From Haloarcula pellucida (GTDB lineage: Archaea > Halobacteriota > Halobacteria > Halobacteriales > Haloarculaceae): a stretch of DNA of 50,753 bases. The position numbers and the translations under genes were made by a program. Positions 24,204-32,058 of this stretch are shown in pieces; within the stretch, counting starts at the first letter, position 1; every line of letters begins with the position of its first letter. A model generated the notes under the pieces. That model was given only the letters and a program-made list of their open reading frames with translations, had not been told where the DNA came from and did no database searches. The stretch spans positions 1-50,753 of the forward strand of contig NZ_BMOU01000008.1 in NCBI RefSeq assembly GCF_014647235.1. Direction: 5' to 3'.

Positions 24204-24928
24204 GCTGGTGTCGAGTGCTCCTGTCGGTCGGAGAGGTAGCGGTCGTCGATGTCCAATGCGTTCACCTGCGGACCCCAGCGCTCGCGAAGCCGGGGGAGTG
24301 CGACCCGCCCCTCGTCCAGACTGTAACTGCCGTCGAGGTGGTGTGCGGCGAACCGCTGGGCTGCGTCCCAGTCGTCGATGTGGATGACGTGCGCCCGGAT
24401 GCGGTCGAGGCCAGCGATGTGACTGGCCCATACACGCTTGTGGCCGTTGACGATCTCGTAGCCGTCGTCGACGTCACGAACGACTGGGATGGGGCGCGGG
24501 TAGCCTCGCTGTCGTATGCCGTCGACGAACGCCCGGTTGGCCTCAACGTCGAAGTTGCGCGAGTGGTACGGCGCCGCGTCGATGGCGTCTAGAGCGACGG
24601 TCGTCGGGTCGACCGTGCCGACGCGCTCGAGACGGGACTGCGGGAACGCGTAGTAGGAGACGTCGTCGGCATCCAGCTGCGCGAGTTCGAGATGCTGGTA
24701 GCCGGCATACTTCGGCCGACAGTGTCGAAGCGTGTCGCGATAGACGACGATCGCGACGGTCTCGTCGGCCGGGTAGTTGGGGTTGTCCCGCGCGACCGTC
24801 GTGTCGTTGCTCTGGACGTACCAGTCTTTGCTCGCGACCGGCGGTGTGTTCACGACGACGGCTTCGTCGGTGGCGGCTTGCTCGCGGTCGATGACGACGT
24901 CGCCGGGGCTGAGTGAGCGTTCCGTCAT
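24200..24928 (-). CDS. ParB-like domain protein
   Basis: A 242-residue protein from ATG 24928 (MTERSLSPGDVV). The N-terminal 110 residues are a beta-rich domain without known family. Residues about 118-200 show the ParB/sulfiredoxin fold pattern: PYHSRNFDVEANRAFVDGIR, PIPVVRDVDDGYEIVNGHKR (NGHKR at 161-165) and VWASHIAGLDRIRAHV. In ParB this region binds CTP and loads DNA; in other families it is a nuclease or methyltransferase accessory. It is far from the ParA gene at 46801, so a role in partition is uncertain. Confidence 0.65.
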   Translation of the reverse strand: MTERSLSPGDVVIDREQAATDEAVVVNTPPVASKDWYVQSNDTTVARDNPNYPADETVAIVVYRDTLRHCRPKYAGYQHLELAQLDADDVSYYAFPQSRLERVGTVDPTTVALDAIDAAPYHSRNFDVEANRAFVDGIRQRGYPRPIPVVRDVDDGYEIVNGHKRVWASHIAGLDRIRAHVIHIDDWDAAQRFAAHHLDGSYSLDEGRVALPRLRERWGPQVNALDIDDRYLSDRQEHSTPA

Positions 24929-25191
24929 CGCTGTCCCTCCGTGCCGACGTAGGCCTCGATCTCTTCGAGCGAGATGCGTCGCTTGACCCGATGGCCGCGG
25001 TTGAAGTAGGCGTGCCCCTCGCCCAGACTGCCGAGCTTCGACCGGATGCGCTCGGGACCTGGCACCCGCCCGACGCGGTCTTGCTCGCGGCGGATCACGT
25101 TCTCGATCGTCAGCGTCCAGGTGCAGTGTTCGCACGACTCGCCGATGCGCTCGACGACGCGATCGGCGTCGGTTAGTGAACACTCACTCAT
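24925..25191 (-). CDS. Small protein, possible DNA-binding
   Basis: An 88-residue protein starting at ATG 25191. A CEHC pair lies at about residues 20-23, and the C-terminal half contains YFNRGHRVKRRISLEEIEAY, basic for this proteome and similar in form to an excisionase-type wing plus helix. It overlaps the next gene by 4 bp. The function is unknown. Confidence 0.5.
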   Translation of the reverse strand: MSECSLTDADRVVERIGESCEHCTWTLTIENVIRREQDRVGRVPGPERIRSKLGSLGEGHAYFNRGHRVKRRISLEEIEAYVGTEGQR

Positions 25192-25579
25192 CTGTGGCCT
25201 CCCTATCGTCGATGTGGCGCGCTGCTTGCTCGATCAACTCTGTCGTCGGGTGTTCCTGTTCGTTCTCGTGGCCGATGAGTTCGCGCAGATCAGCGTCGAG
25301 CGTCCGGGTGAGTCGCTTGCGACCGTCGCGGTCTCGCCAGACGATCAGGTCGCCGGCGTTCACGGCGGCGCGGATGCTGTCGTCGACGTCGTCGCGCTTG
25401 TAGTCGCCAGTCCCGATCGGGTCACCGACGAGGACCTTGTAGACCGCGCGCGGCAGACAGTCGGGTAACTGCGGATCGCCGGAGTTGTGCTCGACCACCG
25501 ACAGGACGCGGTCGTATCGTCCTTCGGCGTCGCCGCCGGCGTCGTCTCCCTCGCTGTTGGACCGATGGTTAGTCGCCAC
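25184..25579 (-). CDS. Small acidic protein, possible helix-turn-helix
   Basis: A 131-residue protein from GTG 25579, which lies at the edge of inverted-repeat copy 2. The segment LPRAVYKVLVGDPIGTGDYK followed by VDDSIRAAVNAGDLIVWRDR resembles a winged helix. The C-terminus is acidic with a helix (TTELIEQAARHIDD). It is the first gene of the four-gene block between repeat copies 1 and 2, so the repeat could lie in its promoter. Confidence 0.5.
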   Translation of the reverse strand: MATNHRSNSEGDDAGGDAEGRYDRVLSVVEHNSGDPQLPDCLPRAVYKVLVGDPIGTGDYKRDDVDDSIRAAVNAGDLIVWRDRDGRKRLTRTLDADLRELIGHENEQEHPTTELIEQAARHIDDREATDE

Positions 25580-25619
25580 TAACCAACACCCCCGCTGATT
25601 CGGTCGGTGTGTTGGTTAG
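25579..25619. repeat. 41-bp inverted repeat element, copy 2
   Basis: Arms CTAACCAACAC (25579-25589) and GTGTTGGTTAG (25609-25619), 19-nt loop; an outer A/T pair extends the arms. It overlaps the GTG start of the gene ending at 25579 and lies 7 bp from the stop of the gene on its other side. A short extra inverted pair GGTTAGT/ACTAACC (25568-25585) overlaps it. Confidence 0.85.
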
Positions 25620-25626
25620 TCCCAGA

Positions 25627-26823
25627 TCAGTCATCCGCGGCACCCTCCTGTTGCGGGCTGCTACCAGCACTGTACGAGGTGACGTCCGCGACCACGCCGA
25701 TTTTGTCACGGTCGAGGCCGGTCTCCTCGTCTATCCAGTCCAGTATCGACTGGTCTACCTTCGAGACGTCCACGCGGAGAAGCAGTTTCGGTGACTGCGT
25801 CCCCACGCTGTGCTTGCCGTATTCAAAGCCCGGTTCGTCAGCTGCGGCCTCCATCAGATCGTAGGCGTACTGGTGCGAGGGGCCTGCCTTCGCCCACTTC
25901 TCGAAGAGCTCGATGACGTCTGTGTACGTGAATCCGCTCTGGCGTTCGCCGTTGTCGATCGCTTCTCTGACGGCCCACCGTCGAAGAAGAATCAGTCGTT
26001 CTGCCTTGTCGAGGTCGGCCCACAGCGTCTCTTCTTCGCGTGCCCACTCGGTGATGTACATGCCGTCGGTGTGGGGATGCTCGCCGGCGTTCAATTGCTC
26101 GAGGACGGGGTCGCGGTAGCGGTCGTAGGTTTCTTCGTCGTCAGATCCCGCAGCGGATGCGATAGCCGACTCGAGTGCGGCCTCGGGGAACATCCGGAGA
26201 TCGCCCGGTCCGTCGCCGTCACAGATCTCGTCGGCGGCGTCAGCGACGACCATCGGATCCGGCCTGCTACCACTCGTGGTAGCACTCTTGGTTTCCGTTG
26301 AAAGAGTGTTTTCAACAGATTCGTCAGTGCTACCAGGATCCGCGCTCGTTGAAGCGACGTTTTCAACAGAACCGTCGGTGCTACCAGTGGTGGTAGCAGT
26401 GCCGACGAGGCGCTCCACGTCGTTTAGGAGGCGGCGAGCGGCGCCGCCGTCGACGTACGTATCCAGCGCAGCGGCCAGGAGACGGCCGTACGACGCCGCA
26501 TCGTGTTTGTCGGCAAACTTCTTGAACCGCTCTTTGAGGTCCGCACGCACGCGGTGCGTGACGAGCTTCGTGTTCCCACCCTGGTAGCGGTCGGTGATGA
26601 TAGCGTCCGTTGAAGAAGAAAGCGTAGAGAGGTCCGTATGGGCCTCAAGGAGATCCTGCGCTTCGGTCAAGAGACCCTCGTCGTCGAGGAACTCCATCAT
26701 GGCCGATTCGGCCTCGACGCGGAGGTAGAGCGACTGGTCGGCGTGTTTCTCGGCGACGTGTTCGACGAACCGTTCCCAGGATTTTCGGGGAACGCGCCAT
26801 CCGAGCTGGACACGATCCGTCAT
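25627..26823 (-). CDS. Repeat-associated DNA-binding protein, candidate replication or copy-control factor
   Basis: A 398-residue protein starting at ATG 26823. Two ribbon-helix-helix-like segments are visible: VQLGWRVPRKSWERFVEHV (about 4-50) and KLVTHRVRADLKERFKKFAD (about 86-126). A Ser/Thr/Glu-rich linker (about 143-190) contains a repeated GSTD-x-SVEN unit encoded by DNA repeats that also occur upstream of the gene. The C-terminal half is helical (WADLDKAERLILLRRWAVRE; YTDVIELFEKWAKAG). Shared repeats in and before the gene recall iteron-controlled initiators, but no initiator catalytic motif is present. Confidence 0.5.
   Translation of the reverse strand: MTDRVQLGWRVPRKSWERFVEHVAEKHADQSLYLRVEAESAMMEFLDDEGLLTEAQDLLEAHTDLSTLSSSTDAIITDRYQGGNTKLVTHRVRADLKERFKKFADKHDAASYGRLLAAALDTYVDGGAARRLLNDVERLVGTATTTGSTDGSVENVASTSADPGSTDESVENTLSTETKSATTSGSRPDPMVVADAADEICDGDGPGDLRMFPEAALESAIASAAGSDDEETYDRYRDPVLEQLNAGEHPHTDGMYITEWAREEETLWADLDKAERLILLRRWAVREAIDNGERQSGFTYTDVIELFEKWAKAGPSHQYAYDLMEAAADEPGFEYGKHSVGTQSPKLLLRVDVSKVDQSILDWIDEETGLDRDKIGVVADVTSYSAGSSPQQEGAADD
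26265..26284. repeat. Inverted repeat TGCTACCAC/GTGGTAGCA (family 2)
   Basis: Two perfect 9-bp arms separated by TC, inside the coding region of the 25627-26823 gene. It belongs to a family with further copies at 26379-26398, 26859-26880 and 27077-27095 (spacers 4, 6 and 4). Confidence 0.75.
26311..26398. repeat. Two in-gene copies of the TTCAAC-TGCTACCA repeat
   Basis: Units at 26311-26335 and 26361-26386 read TTTTCAACAGAT/A.. then about 11 nt and TGCTACCA; the second continues into an inverted TGGTAGCA (26391-26398). They encode the repeated amino acids of the linker. The same unit lies outside the gene at 26840-26866 and 27058-27084. Confidence 0.75.
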
Positions 26824-27483
26824 CGGCGACCACCTCGGCTTTCAACAGGAGTTGGCAGTGCTACCACATGGCTGGTAGCAGTTGCATGTGGTGTGTTGTG
26901 TGTTGTGTCACTAGTGTGGTAGCGGTAGTAGGGGGTTGTTGAAGACATCTTAGCAAACAGAGAAGTCTTCACACCCACCTTATCCCCGCTACGTCCGGCG
27001 GTTTCGGTGATTCCGGAGGTTCGTTGGCTGGAGGGGGGACACTCCTGCACCCTTTCTTCTTCAACAGAATCGTCGGTGCTACCACAGCTGGTAGCGTTGA
27101 ATCGGCGTCGGATGCTCGGGGTTGCTGGTCGGCTCGTCCTGTGCGACTCGGTCGAACGGTGCGTATCCTGCATTCTCGTAGTGTCACGCCTGCAGCGGCG
27201 CCCGAGGGCGCCGTGGCTCGTGATAGCGCGGTCGCTCCCGAGGCCCGGGCTGACGACCAAACGCTTAAGCCATCCGCGAAGCAACCCAGTTGTACGGGCT
27301 CCGCGTCGGGGATCGACCGGCCAAGTCTTTTCCCCGTCGCGGAGCGGGTTACTCCGCAGTTGAGTTCTGAGTTGCTTCTGTCCTACTTGCTTCCACGCTT
27401 CTGTCGCCGGGGTTATAAGGGTTTGTGGACCAGTCACGTGTAATCTCTCGAGCTCCCGGCAGTCACCGCCAAACACGGAGCCA
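26824..27483. promoter_or_regulatory. 660-bp gene-free region with repeats, candidate origin or control region
   Basis: No convincing gene is present. It holds two family-2 repeats: TTTCAACAGG with TGCTACCA/TGGTAGCA at 26840-26880, only about 20 bp before the ATG at 26823, and TTCAACAG with TGCTACCA/TGGTAGC and a closing GTTGAA at 27058-27101. Extra GTTGAA half-sites occur near 26937. A GT-rich tract lies at 26885-26910 and a GCGGAG/CTCCGC hairpin at 27339-27357. The position upstream of a DNA-binding gene and the repeated sites fit an origin or autoregulatory region. Confidence 0.45.
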
Positions 27484-28770
27484 TCAGTCATCAGACGGCA
27501 CCTCCTCGGTCGAGTAGTATTCGCGCCAGCTATCGTCGCCGGCGCCGTCCTCTTCCTCATCGCGACCATCTTGCTCTGACTCCGCGGCTTCGAGAGCACT
27601 GTAGTAGTGCAGGGACTGTTCGTGCCAGACGCCGAGGTCTCTGAGTCGCTCGCGGACGTCGTCTTTGGTCAGATACCGGACGTCGTAGTCACCATGCTGC
27701 AGCGCGACGTTGACGCGCTTGTACGTCTGCTGGTGATTGAGATCTCGTTCGTCGTAGAGCTCCACCAACAGTGCGCTGACCGAGCCCGGACGACTCTCGT
27801 CCCTGCGCATGTACTCGTGCCAGCAGTCCGAGGTGCAGAACTCCTGATCGCGATGGGACCGCGGTGGCTGGAACTTGACACCACAACCTTTGCACTCACG
27901 TCTGGCGACGGCGTCAGCCTCGGCCGCCATGTGGGCAGTCCAACAGTCGGCGGAACAGAACCGGTTATCGTTGTAACTGGCGGTCTGGAACTGCTCGCCG
28001 CAGTACTCGCAGTCCTTAACGATATAATTTCGCTGGCCGCGAGTCTTACACTCCCAACTGCAGTAGCGAGATCGCTCCGCTTTGTTGGGTGGCTTCTCGT
28101 ATTCGACACCACAAGTCTCGCAGGTGAGCGTTACCCGTTCGCGAGCGTCCTCAACGTAGCAATTCTGTGAACACCACTGCTGATCTTCGCGACCGACGAA
28201 GGTCTCACCACAATGCCGACACGTTCCCTCGACGTCGGTGTTGGTGACAGCGGCAGCGTGACACTCTTCCGAGCAGTACAGCCGGCTATCGGCCTCGCTG
28301 CGCGTGACTACGAAAGTGTCCTCACAGTGACCACACTCGATCTCGACGCGATGGAACTCGAAATCGCACTCACGCGAACAGAACCGGCGTTCGTCGGCGC
28401 GATTCTGATGCACTTCGAACTCGTCGCCGCACTGCTCACAGGCCATCGTCTCGTTGAAGGCCTCGCGACGACAGTCACGCGAACAGAACCGTCGACCGTC
28501 GGCGTCGCTGGGGACGGTCTCGAACGTCTCGGCACAGACCTCACACGTGTGGGTGACGCGTTCGGACCGCGCCTCGCCTGCGCACTCCACCGAGCAGTAC
28601 TGTTGATCTTTCGAGTTGCCCTTGACGGCGAACTCGACACCACACTCCTGACAGGTCTTCTGAATCGTCGCGATGGATTCGTCGTGAGCCTTTGAGTGGT
28701 GGATCTTGACAGCTATCTCCGAGTCGAACGACCGGTCGCACGTCGGACACTGGTGGCCATCGTCAGACAT
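27484..28770 (-). CDS. Multi-zinc-finger protein (one C2H2 plus eight CxxC-CxxxC modules)
   Basis: A 428-residue protein from ATG 28770. A C2H2 finger occupies residues 8-29 (CPTC...HHSKAH). Eight tandem modules of the form C-x2-C-x(11-17)-C-[ST]-x2-C follow at about 40-63, 76-100, 111-135, 146-170, 184-204, 217-241, 254-276 and 293-316. The rest is a helical C-terminus with an acidic Glu/Asp tail. Each module resembles TRASH/MYM-type knuckles. Such arrays bind DNA, RNA or proteins. It is the last gene of the 37.6-27.5 kb operon. No enzyme domain is visible. Confidence 0.8.
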   Translation of the reverse strand: MSDDGHQCPTCDRSFDSEIAVKIHHSKAHDESIATIQKTCQECGVEFAVKGNSKDQQYCSVECAGEARSERVTHTCEVCAETFETVPSDADGRRFCSRDCRREAFNETMACEQCGDEFEVHQNRADERRFCSRECDFEFHRVEIECGHCEDTFVVTRSEADSRLYCSEECHAAAVTNTDVEGTCRHCGETFVGREDQQWCSQNCYVEDARERVTLTCETCGVEYEKPPNKAERSRYCSWECKTRGQRNYIVKDCEYCGEQFQTASYNDNRFCSADCWTAHMAAEADAVARRECKGCGVKFQPPRSHRDQEFCTSDCWHEYMRRDESRPGSVSALLVELYDERDLNHQQTYKRVNVALQHGDYDVRYLTKDDVRERLRDLGVWHEQSLHYYSALEAAESEQDGRDEEEDGAGDDSWREYYSTEEVPSDD

Positions 28771-29113
28771 CGCGTGGTCCCTCCAGGAACGTGATCACGG
28801 CGCACTGATCGACTGGCGTCGGACACCGACGCTGGCCCGGCGCGAGCGTTTTTTCGAGGTCTCCCTCGGCGCCGCAGGCCGGGCATCGATTGTCGTCGCG
28901 GGGTTCGCCAATGTCCTCGATATCGGTATCGTGGCCGCTGCCGTCGGCGACGACGGTCGCCGTCTGCTGGCGAGTCTGTTCGAGCACGGCTTCGCGCTGG
29001 TCCATCGACAGTCCGGACCCGTCCGTCGCGACGACGACCGCCATCCGAGGGTCCTCGTCGAACTGCTCGACCCGGCGGACGGCACGGTCGACGTGGGCGG
29101 ATAGGTTACTCAC
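28763..29113 (-). CDS. Small protein with C-terminal zinc ribbon
   Basis: A 116-residue protein. I prefer GTG 29113 (VSNLSAHVDRAVRR) because it overlaps the upstream stop by 8 bp; an internal ATG follows MAVVVATDG. It has a helical first half with a beta strand (RMAVVVATDGSG), and the ribbon CPACG...RRCPTPVDQC near the end. The function is unknown. Confidence 0.55.
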   Translation of the reverse strand: MSNLSAHVDRAVRRVEQFDEDPRMAVVVATDGSGLSMDQREAVLEQTRQQTATVVADGSGHDTDIEDIGEPRDDNRCPACGAEGDLEKTLAPGQRRCPTPVDQCAVITFLEGPRDV

Positions 29114-29423
29114 CAGGCTCACCTCCAGCCTGCTCGAGTTCGTGCCCGCACTCCAGACACACGCGGCGGTACTCGGCGTCGAGCATCCCACGGATGTTCT
29201 CGACCGCCGAGCGGCCGCTGACTGCGTCGCCGTCGACATCGAACGGAAAGTCCAGCTTGCCCATCGCGTAGTTTCCGCACCGGTCGCCACACTCGTCGCA
29301 GAAGTTGTCGTGCCGGCGTCGGCCGAGCCACAGCTTCGGTCGACAGATGGCCGCAGCGATACCCTTCCCGAGGGCGAATCGGAGTCGGCCAAAGCGGTAG
29401 TCGTCGACGCTAGCCTCAGACAT
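29106..29423 (-). CDS. Small protein with two cysteine clusters
   Basis: A 105-residue protein from ATG 29423. It has CDECGDRCG at about residues 42-50 and CLECG at 89-93, giving a likely zinc site. A basic helix (RFGRLRFALGKGIAAAICRPK) lies at the N-terminus. It ends GGEPGE, shaped by the ribosome binding site of the next gene. No family is recognised. Confidence 0.55.
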   Translation of the reverse strand: MSEASVDDYRFGRLRFALGKGIAAAICRPKLWLGRRRHDNFCDECGDRCGNYAMGKLDFPFDVDGDAVSGRSAVENIRGMLDAEYRRVCLECGHELEQAGGEPGE

Positions 29424-30003
29424 CGCGACCACCTCCGGACGCTGCCCCCAGTTCCCGCTCAGTTTCGATACGCTGCTCCCACTCGTCCTTCGGGAAGACG
29501 TTGACGAGGTAGTCGCGATCGTCGTGGTCGAGTTTGAGCCTGACCTGCAGGTCGGCGGCCTCCTCGGCGAGATATTCGTTCGGGAACTCGAACGTCTCGC
29601 GCTCGCCGTCGCCGTGGTCGTGATGCCGCACGAGGACGTGCGGTTCGCCGTCGTCTGCTTCGAGACAATCGCGAGCGTGGCCGGCGTTGTTCCGCGCGAT
29701 GGAGGACGTGCTACCGAGGTAGAACGCAAGCGGCTCGGGCTCGCCGTCCTGGTTGATCGTCTCGTAGGCGACGCTGTAGTAGCGGTCGTGAGTACGGTCG
29801 CGCTCGACGAGCCACGTCACGATGACGATGCGGTGCTCGCCGTCGGTGATTTCCGCTTCGCCGCGGTCGACGACGTCTTCGTCCGGGTCGTCGTCCCAGT
29901 TGAGGACGTCGAAGCGCCACTCGTTCGGCAGGTCGTTGACCTTGGCGAAGTCGAACCAGTGGGGCGCTCGTGGGTCGGCGCCGTCAGTTGCCACCGTCGT
30001 CAC
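29416..30003 (-). CDS. Protein of unknown function
   Basis: About 195 residues from GTG 30003 (GTG 29994 is also possible; both overlap the upstream stop). It is mixed alpha/beta with WRFDVLNWDDDPDEDVVDRG, HRIVIVTWLVERDRTHDRYY and YETINQDGEPEPLAFYLG, and a C-terminal helix region (EYLAEEAADLQVRLKLD). It looks like a compact globular domain. I do not recognise the family. Confidence 0.5.
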   Translation of the reverse strand: MTTVATDGADPRAPHWFDFAKVNDLPNEWRFDVLNWDDDPDEDVVDRGEAEITDGEHRIVIVTWLVERDRTHDRYYSVAYETINQDGEPEPLAFYLGSTSSIARNNAGHARDCLEADDGEPHVLVRHHDHGDGERETFEFPNEYLAEEAADLQVRLKLDHDDRDYLVNVFPKDEWEQRIETERELGAASGGGRDV

Positions 30004-30355
30004 CTCCAGCCTTCGATTCGAGCCAGCTACGGCACTTCTCGATGAGGATCTGCCTCGTGACATCCGACCGCTGCTCGCTCTGCACGACGGCGTTCAAGTA
30101 CGGGATGGTCGCCAGCGTCAGGTGGCCGTGCCAGTACAGGACCTCGCGCTCGTCGATGAGGTCAGCTAGCGCGGCCGCGACCGGCTCTTGCTGTACCGAC
30201 GTCGAGAACTTGTTAGCGTGCTTGACGAGGCGCCCCTTCGACGTCCACAGGTCGGCTTCGACACCCTGCGAACTGTCTGGGTTCGCCTCGGTCCGGTCGC
30301 CGATCTCCTCGAGGACCCACTCGCGTGGGTCGGTGGTCTGCTCGGCTTCGGACAC
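29984..30355 (-). CDS. Helical protein of unknown function
   Basis: A 123-residue protein from ATG 30355. The segment EPVAAALADLIDEREVLYWH, followed by HLTLATIPYLNAVVQSEQRS and TRQILIEKCRSWLESKAG, suggests a winged helix plus a C-terminal helix. It ends AGGDDGGN. The function is unknown. Confidence 0.5.
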   Translation of the reverse strand: MSEAEQTTDPREWVLEEIGDRTEANPDSSQGVEADLWTSKGRLVKHANKFSTSVQQEPVAAALADLIDEREVLYWHGHLTLATIPYLNAVVQSEQRSDVTRQILIEKCRSWLESKAGGDDGGN

Positions 30356-30537
30356 TACTCGTCACCTCCGAACACACACTCGAAGCACGGGACGTCTGTC
30401 TCACCGGCGCCGCGACGGCAGTCGATGTGTCCGTTGGGACATCGGCGCTGGTTCCCGGCACCAGCGAGGGCGCGGACGCTCCCCTCAGTCTCGCGGACGA
30501 CCTCACGATGCGCCGTCGACGCGCGAGTCCTACGCAT
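30355..30537 (-). CDS. Small zinc-binding protein
   Basis: A 60-residue protein from ATG 30537. The C-terminal half carries CPNGHIDCRRG and CFEC, four cysteines and one histidine. The N-terminal half is basic. It overlaps its upstream neighbour by 8 bp and the next start by one base. Confidence 0.55.
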   Translation of the reverse strand: MRRTRASTAHREVVRETEGSVRALAGAGNQRRCPNGHIDCRRGAGETDVPCFECVFGGDE

Positions 30538-31381
30538 CGACGATCACCTCCTGGTCGCGGAGGTCGGGACGGGCGTCCCGCAGCGCCGGCGTCAGTTCGG
30601 GCAGCTCCCGGTACTCGGTCTGGTCGGCGCCGAGCAGTGCGGCCTCGTTGAGGCCCTCACCAGCTTCGGCGAGGCGGCGACCGCGCTCGGGGTACCGAGC
30701 GCTCGACTGCTTGAAGAACACGGGGATGCCCTGTGCCTTCGCGGCGTCGCGGATCTCGCGGGCCCAGGCGTGATCCATCTCGCGACGGTCGGCTTCGGGG
30801 CCGGACTCGCCGCCGATCACGACCCAGTCGATGCCCTCGAGGTCGTCGGCGTCGACGTCGACGGGACCGAGCAGCGGTTCGAAGCTGATCCACTTCGTCG
30901 ACGCTGCCGTGTTCCGCAGGTGGTCGATGCGGTAGGTCCGCTCGGCGCTCTCGACCGTGACGCCCATCCAGAGGTTGTCCGGCCAGCGCGTGGCCTCGCG
31001 GTCCCAGACGAGCATCCGGTTGTCGTGCTCGGCGCCGTGTTTGGTCAGCGCCTGGAAGACGTGCTGGTCGCACGCTTCGATGACGTCGAAGACGTCGTGC
31101 AGGTAGTCGTCGGGGACGAGGTCTTCGGGCAGGAACAGGTCCGACATACTGTTGACGAAGATGCGTTTTGGGTCGCGGTTGCGGGGCCAGCCGAGGTGGT
31201 CGCGCTGCAGTTGGACGTTCTCCTCGGCGTTGTCGACCGTCCAGGCGTGTTCGGTGTGGTCCCAGCGCTGGGACTGGACGGCAGCGTAGCAGTTCGCGCA
31301 ACCTTCGCTGGTCTTGAAGCAGCCGTGGACGGGATTCCACGTCGAGTCAGTCCAGCCGATACCGCTGTCCTCACTCGGCAT
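30530..31381 (-). CDS. DUF5131 (phage Gp37/Gp68-like) three-cysteine protein
   Basis: A 283-residue protein starting at ATG 31381. It opens with IGWTDSTWNPVHGC, then SEGCANCYA (Cys21, Cys28, Cys31), the 'three-Cys motif' of the Gp37/Gp68 family, which is related to radical SAM enzymes. Further conserved blocks are IFVNSMSDLFLPEDLV, NLWMGVTVE, KWISFEPLLGP, WVVIGGESGP and IPVFFKQ. The protein is full length. The reaction is unknown. The usual partner, TcmP, is not seen nearby. It lies in the early-type operon. Confidence 0.85.
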   Translation of the reverse strand: MPSEDSGIGWTDSTWNPVHGCFKTSEGCANCYAAVQSQRWDHTEHAWTVDNAEENVQLQRDHLGWPRNRDPKRIFVNSMSDLFLPEDLVPDDYLHDVFDVIEACDQHVFQALTKHGAEHDNRMLVWDREATRWPDNLWMGVTVESAERTYRIDHLRNTAASTKWISFEPLLGPVDVDADDLEGIDWVVIGGESGPEADRREMDHAWAREIRDAAKAQGIPVFFKQSSARYPERGRRLAEAGEGLNEAALLGADQTEYRELPELTPALRDARPDLRDQEVIVDA

Positions 31382-31715
31382 CGGTCACACCTCCTTCCGA
31401 GTTAGTGGTCGTGCCGTAGTGTCCGATCTCCTGTTCCTGTTTCAGCCGTTCCTTCTTGGCCGCGTTTTCGAGGAGGCCTTGGGCAGCGTCAAGCTGGTCG
31501 TGAAACTCGTCACTGAGACCGTCGAACTCAGTCTCGGGAACCATCAGCCCCCGAATCCGCTCAGCGAGTTCCTCGGCCTTCTCAACCTTGTCGTAGCAGC
31601 CTTCGTGCCACCATTGCTCGTCGTTGGCCGCCTTCCAGACGCCGGGCTCGGTCGTATCAACCGGATTCCCGCAGTTCTGGCAGTCGGGTTGTTCGCGATC
31701 AGTCTCACTCGGCAT
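31371..31715 (-). CDS. Small protein with N-terminal zinc knuckle
   Basis: A 114-residue protein from ATG 31715. It has CQNCGNPV and HEGC near residues 12-40, then a long acidic helical region (VEKAEELAERIRGLMVP; LDAAQGLLENAAKKERLKQE). The 3' end (NSEGGVTDAE) carries the GGAGGTG site for the DUF5131 gene and resembles the 3' ends of two upstream genes. Confidence 0.55.
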   Translation of the reverse strand: MPSETDREQPDCQNCGNPVDTTEPGVWKAANDEQWWHEGCYDKVEKAEELAERIRGLMVPETEFDGLSDEFHDQLDAAQGLLENAAKKERLKQEQEIGHYGTTTNSEGGVTDAE

Positions 31716-32058
31716 CGGAGACACCCCCGTGGATGATCTGCTCCCAACTGCGCTGTATGTCGGTCAGGAGATCTTGGTCAGTCGGGGCGTGGCTACACCC
31801 AGTGCATTCCGTGTGGTCGGAGAATCCCCAACTGCGAGTGCCACACTCTGGACATGCTGGTTGTTGGACGTCCATCCGACCACAGAGTTCCTGCCAAACT
31901 GTTGCGCGGCGCTGGCGCTCTTGCTCATCGAGCGTACTCGAGAAGCGGCGCTCGGTCAGCTCCTGGTACTCTCGCTGGAGGGTTTCGAGGCTTAGCACCT
32001 CGACGTCGACCCCGAAGTTGACATGGTCACTCTCGTCTGATGACTGTTCACTCGCCAT
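31705..32058 (-). CDS. Small protein with zinc ribbon
   Basis: A 117-residue protein from ATG 32058. It has an N-terminal helical part (LSLETLQREYQELTERRFSS), the ribbon CPECGTRSWGF...CTGCSH near residues 71-91, and a short helical end. It is tightly overlapped on both sides. No function can be assigned. Confidence 0.55.
   Translation of the reverse strand: MASEQSSDESDHVNFGVDVEVLSLETLQREYQELTERRFSSTLDEQERQRRATVWQELCGRMDVQQPACPECGTRSWGFSDHTECTGCSHAPTDQDLLTDIQRSWEQIIHGGVSDAE

Noticed and set aside
26820-27599. A 259-codon minus-strand open frame across the gene-free region upstream of the repeat-associated gene
   Set aside because: The translation is rich in Arg/Ser/Thr with no acidic bias, overlaps the ends of neighbours on both sides, and covers repeat-rich DNA. 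It does not look like a haloarchaeal protein.
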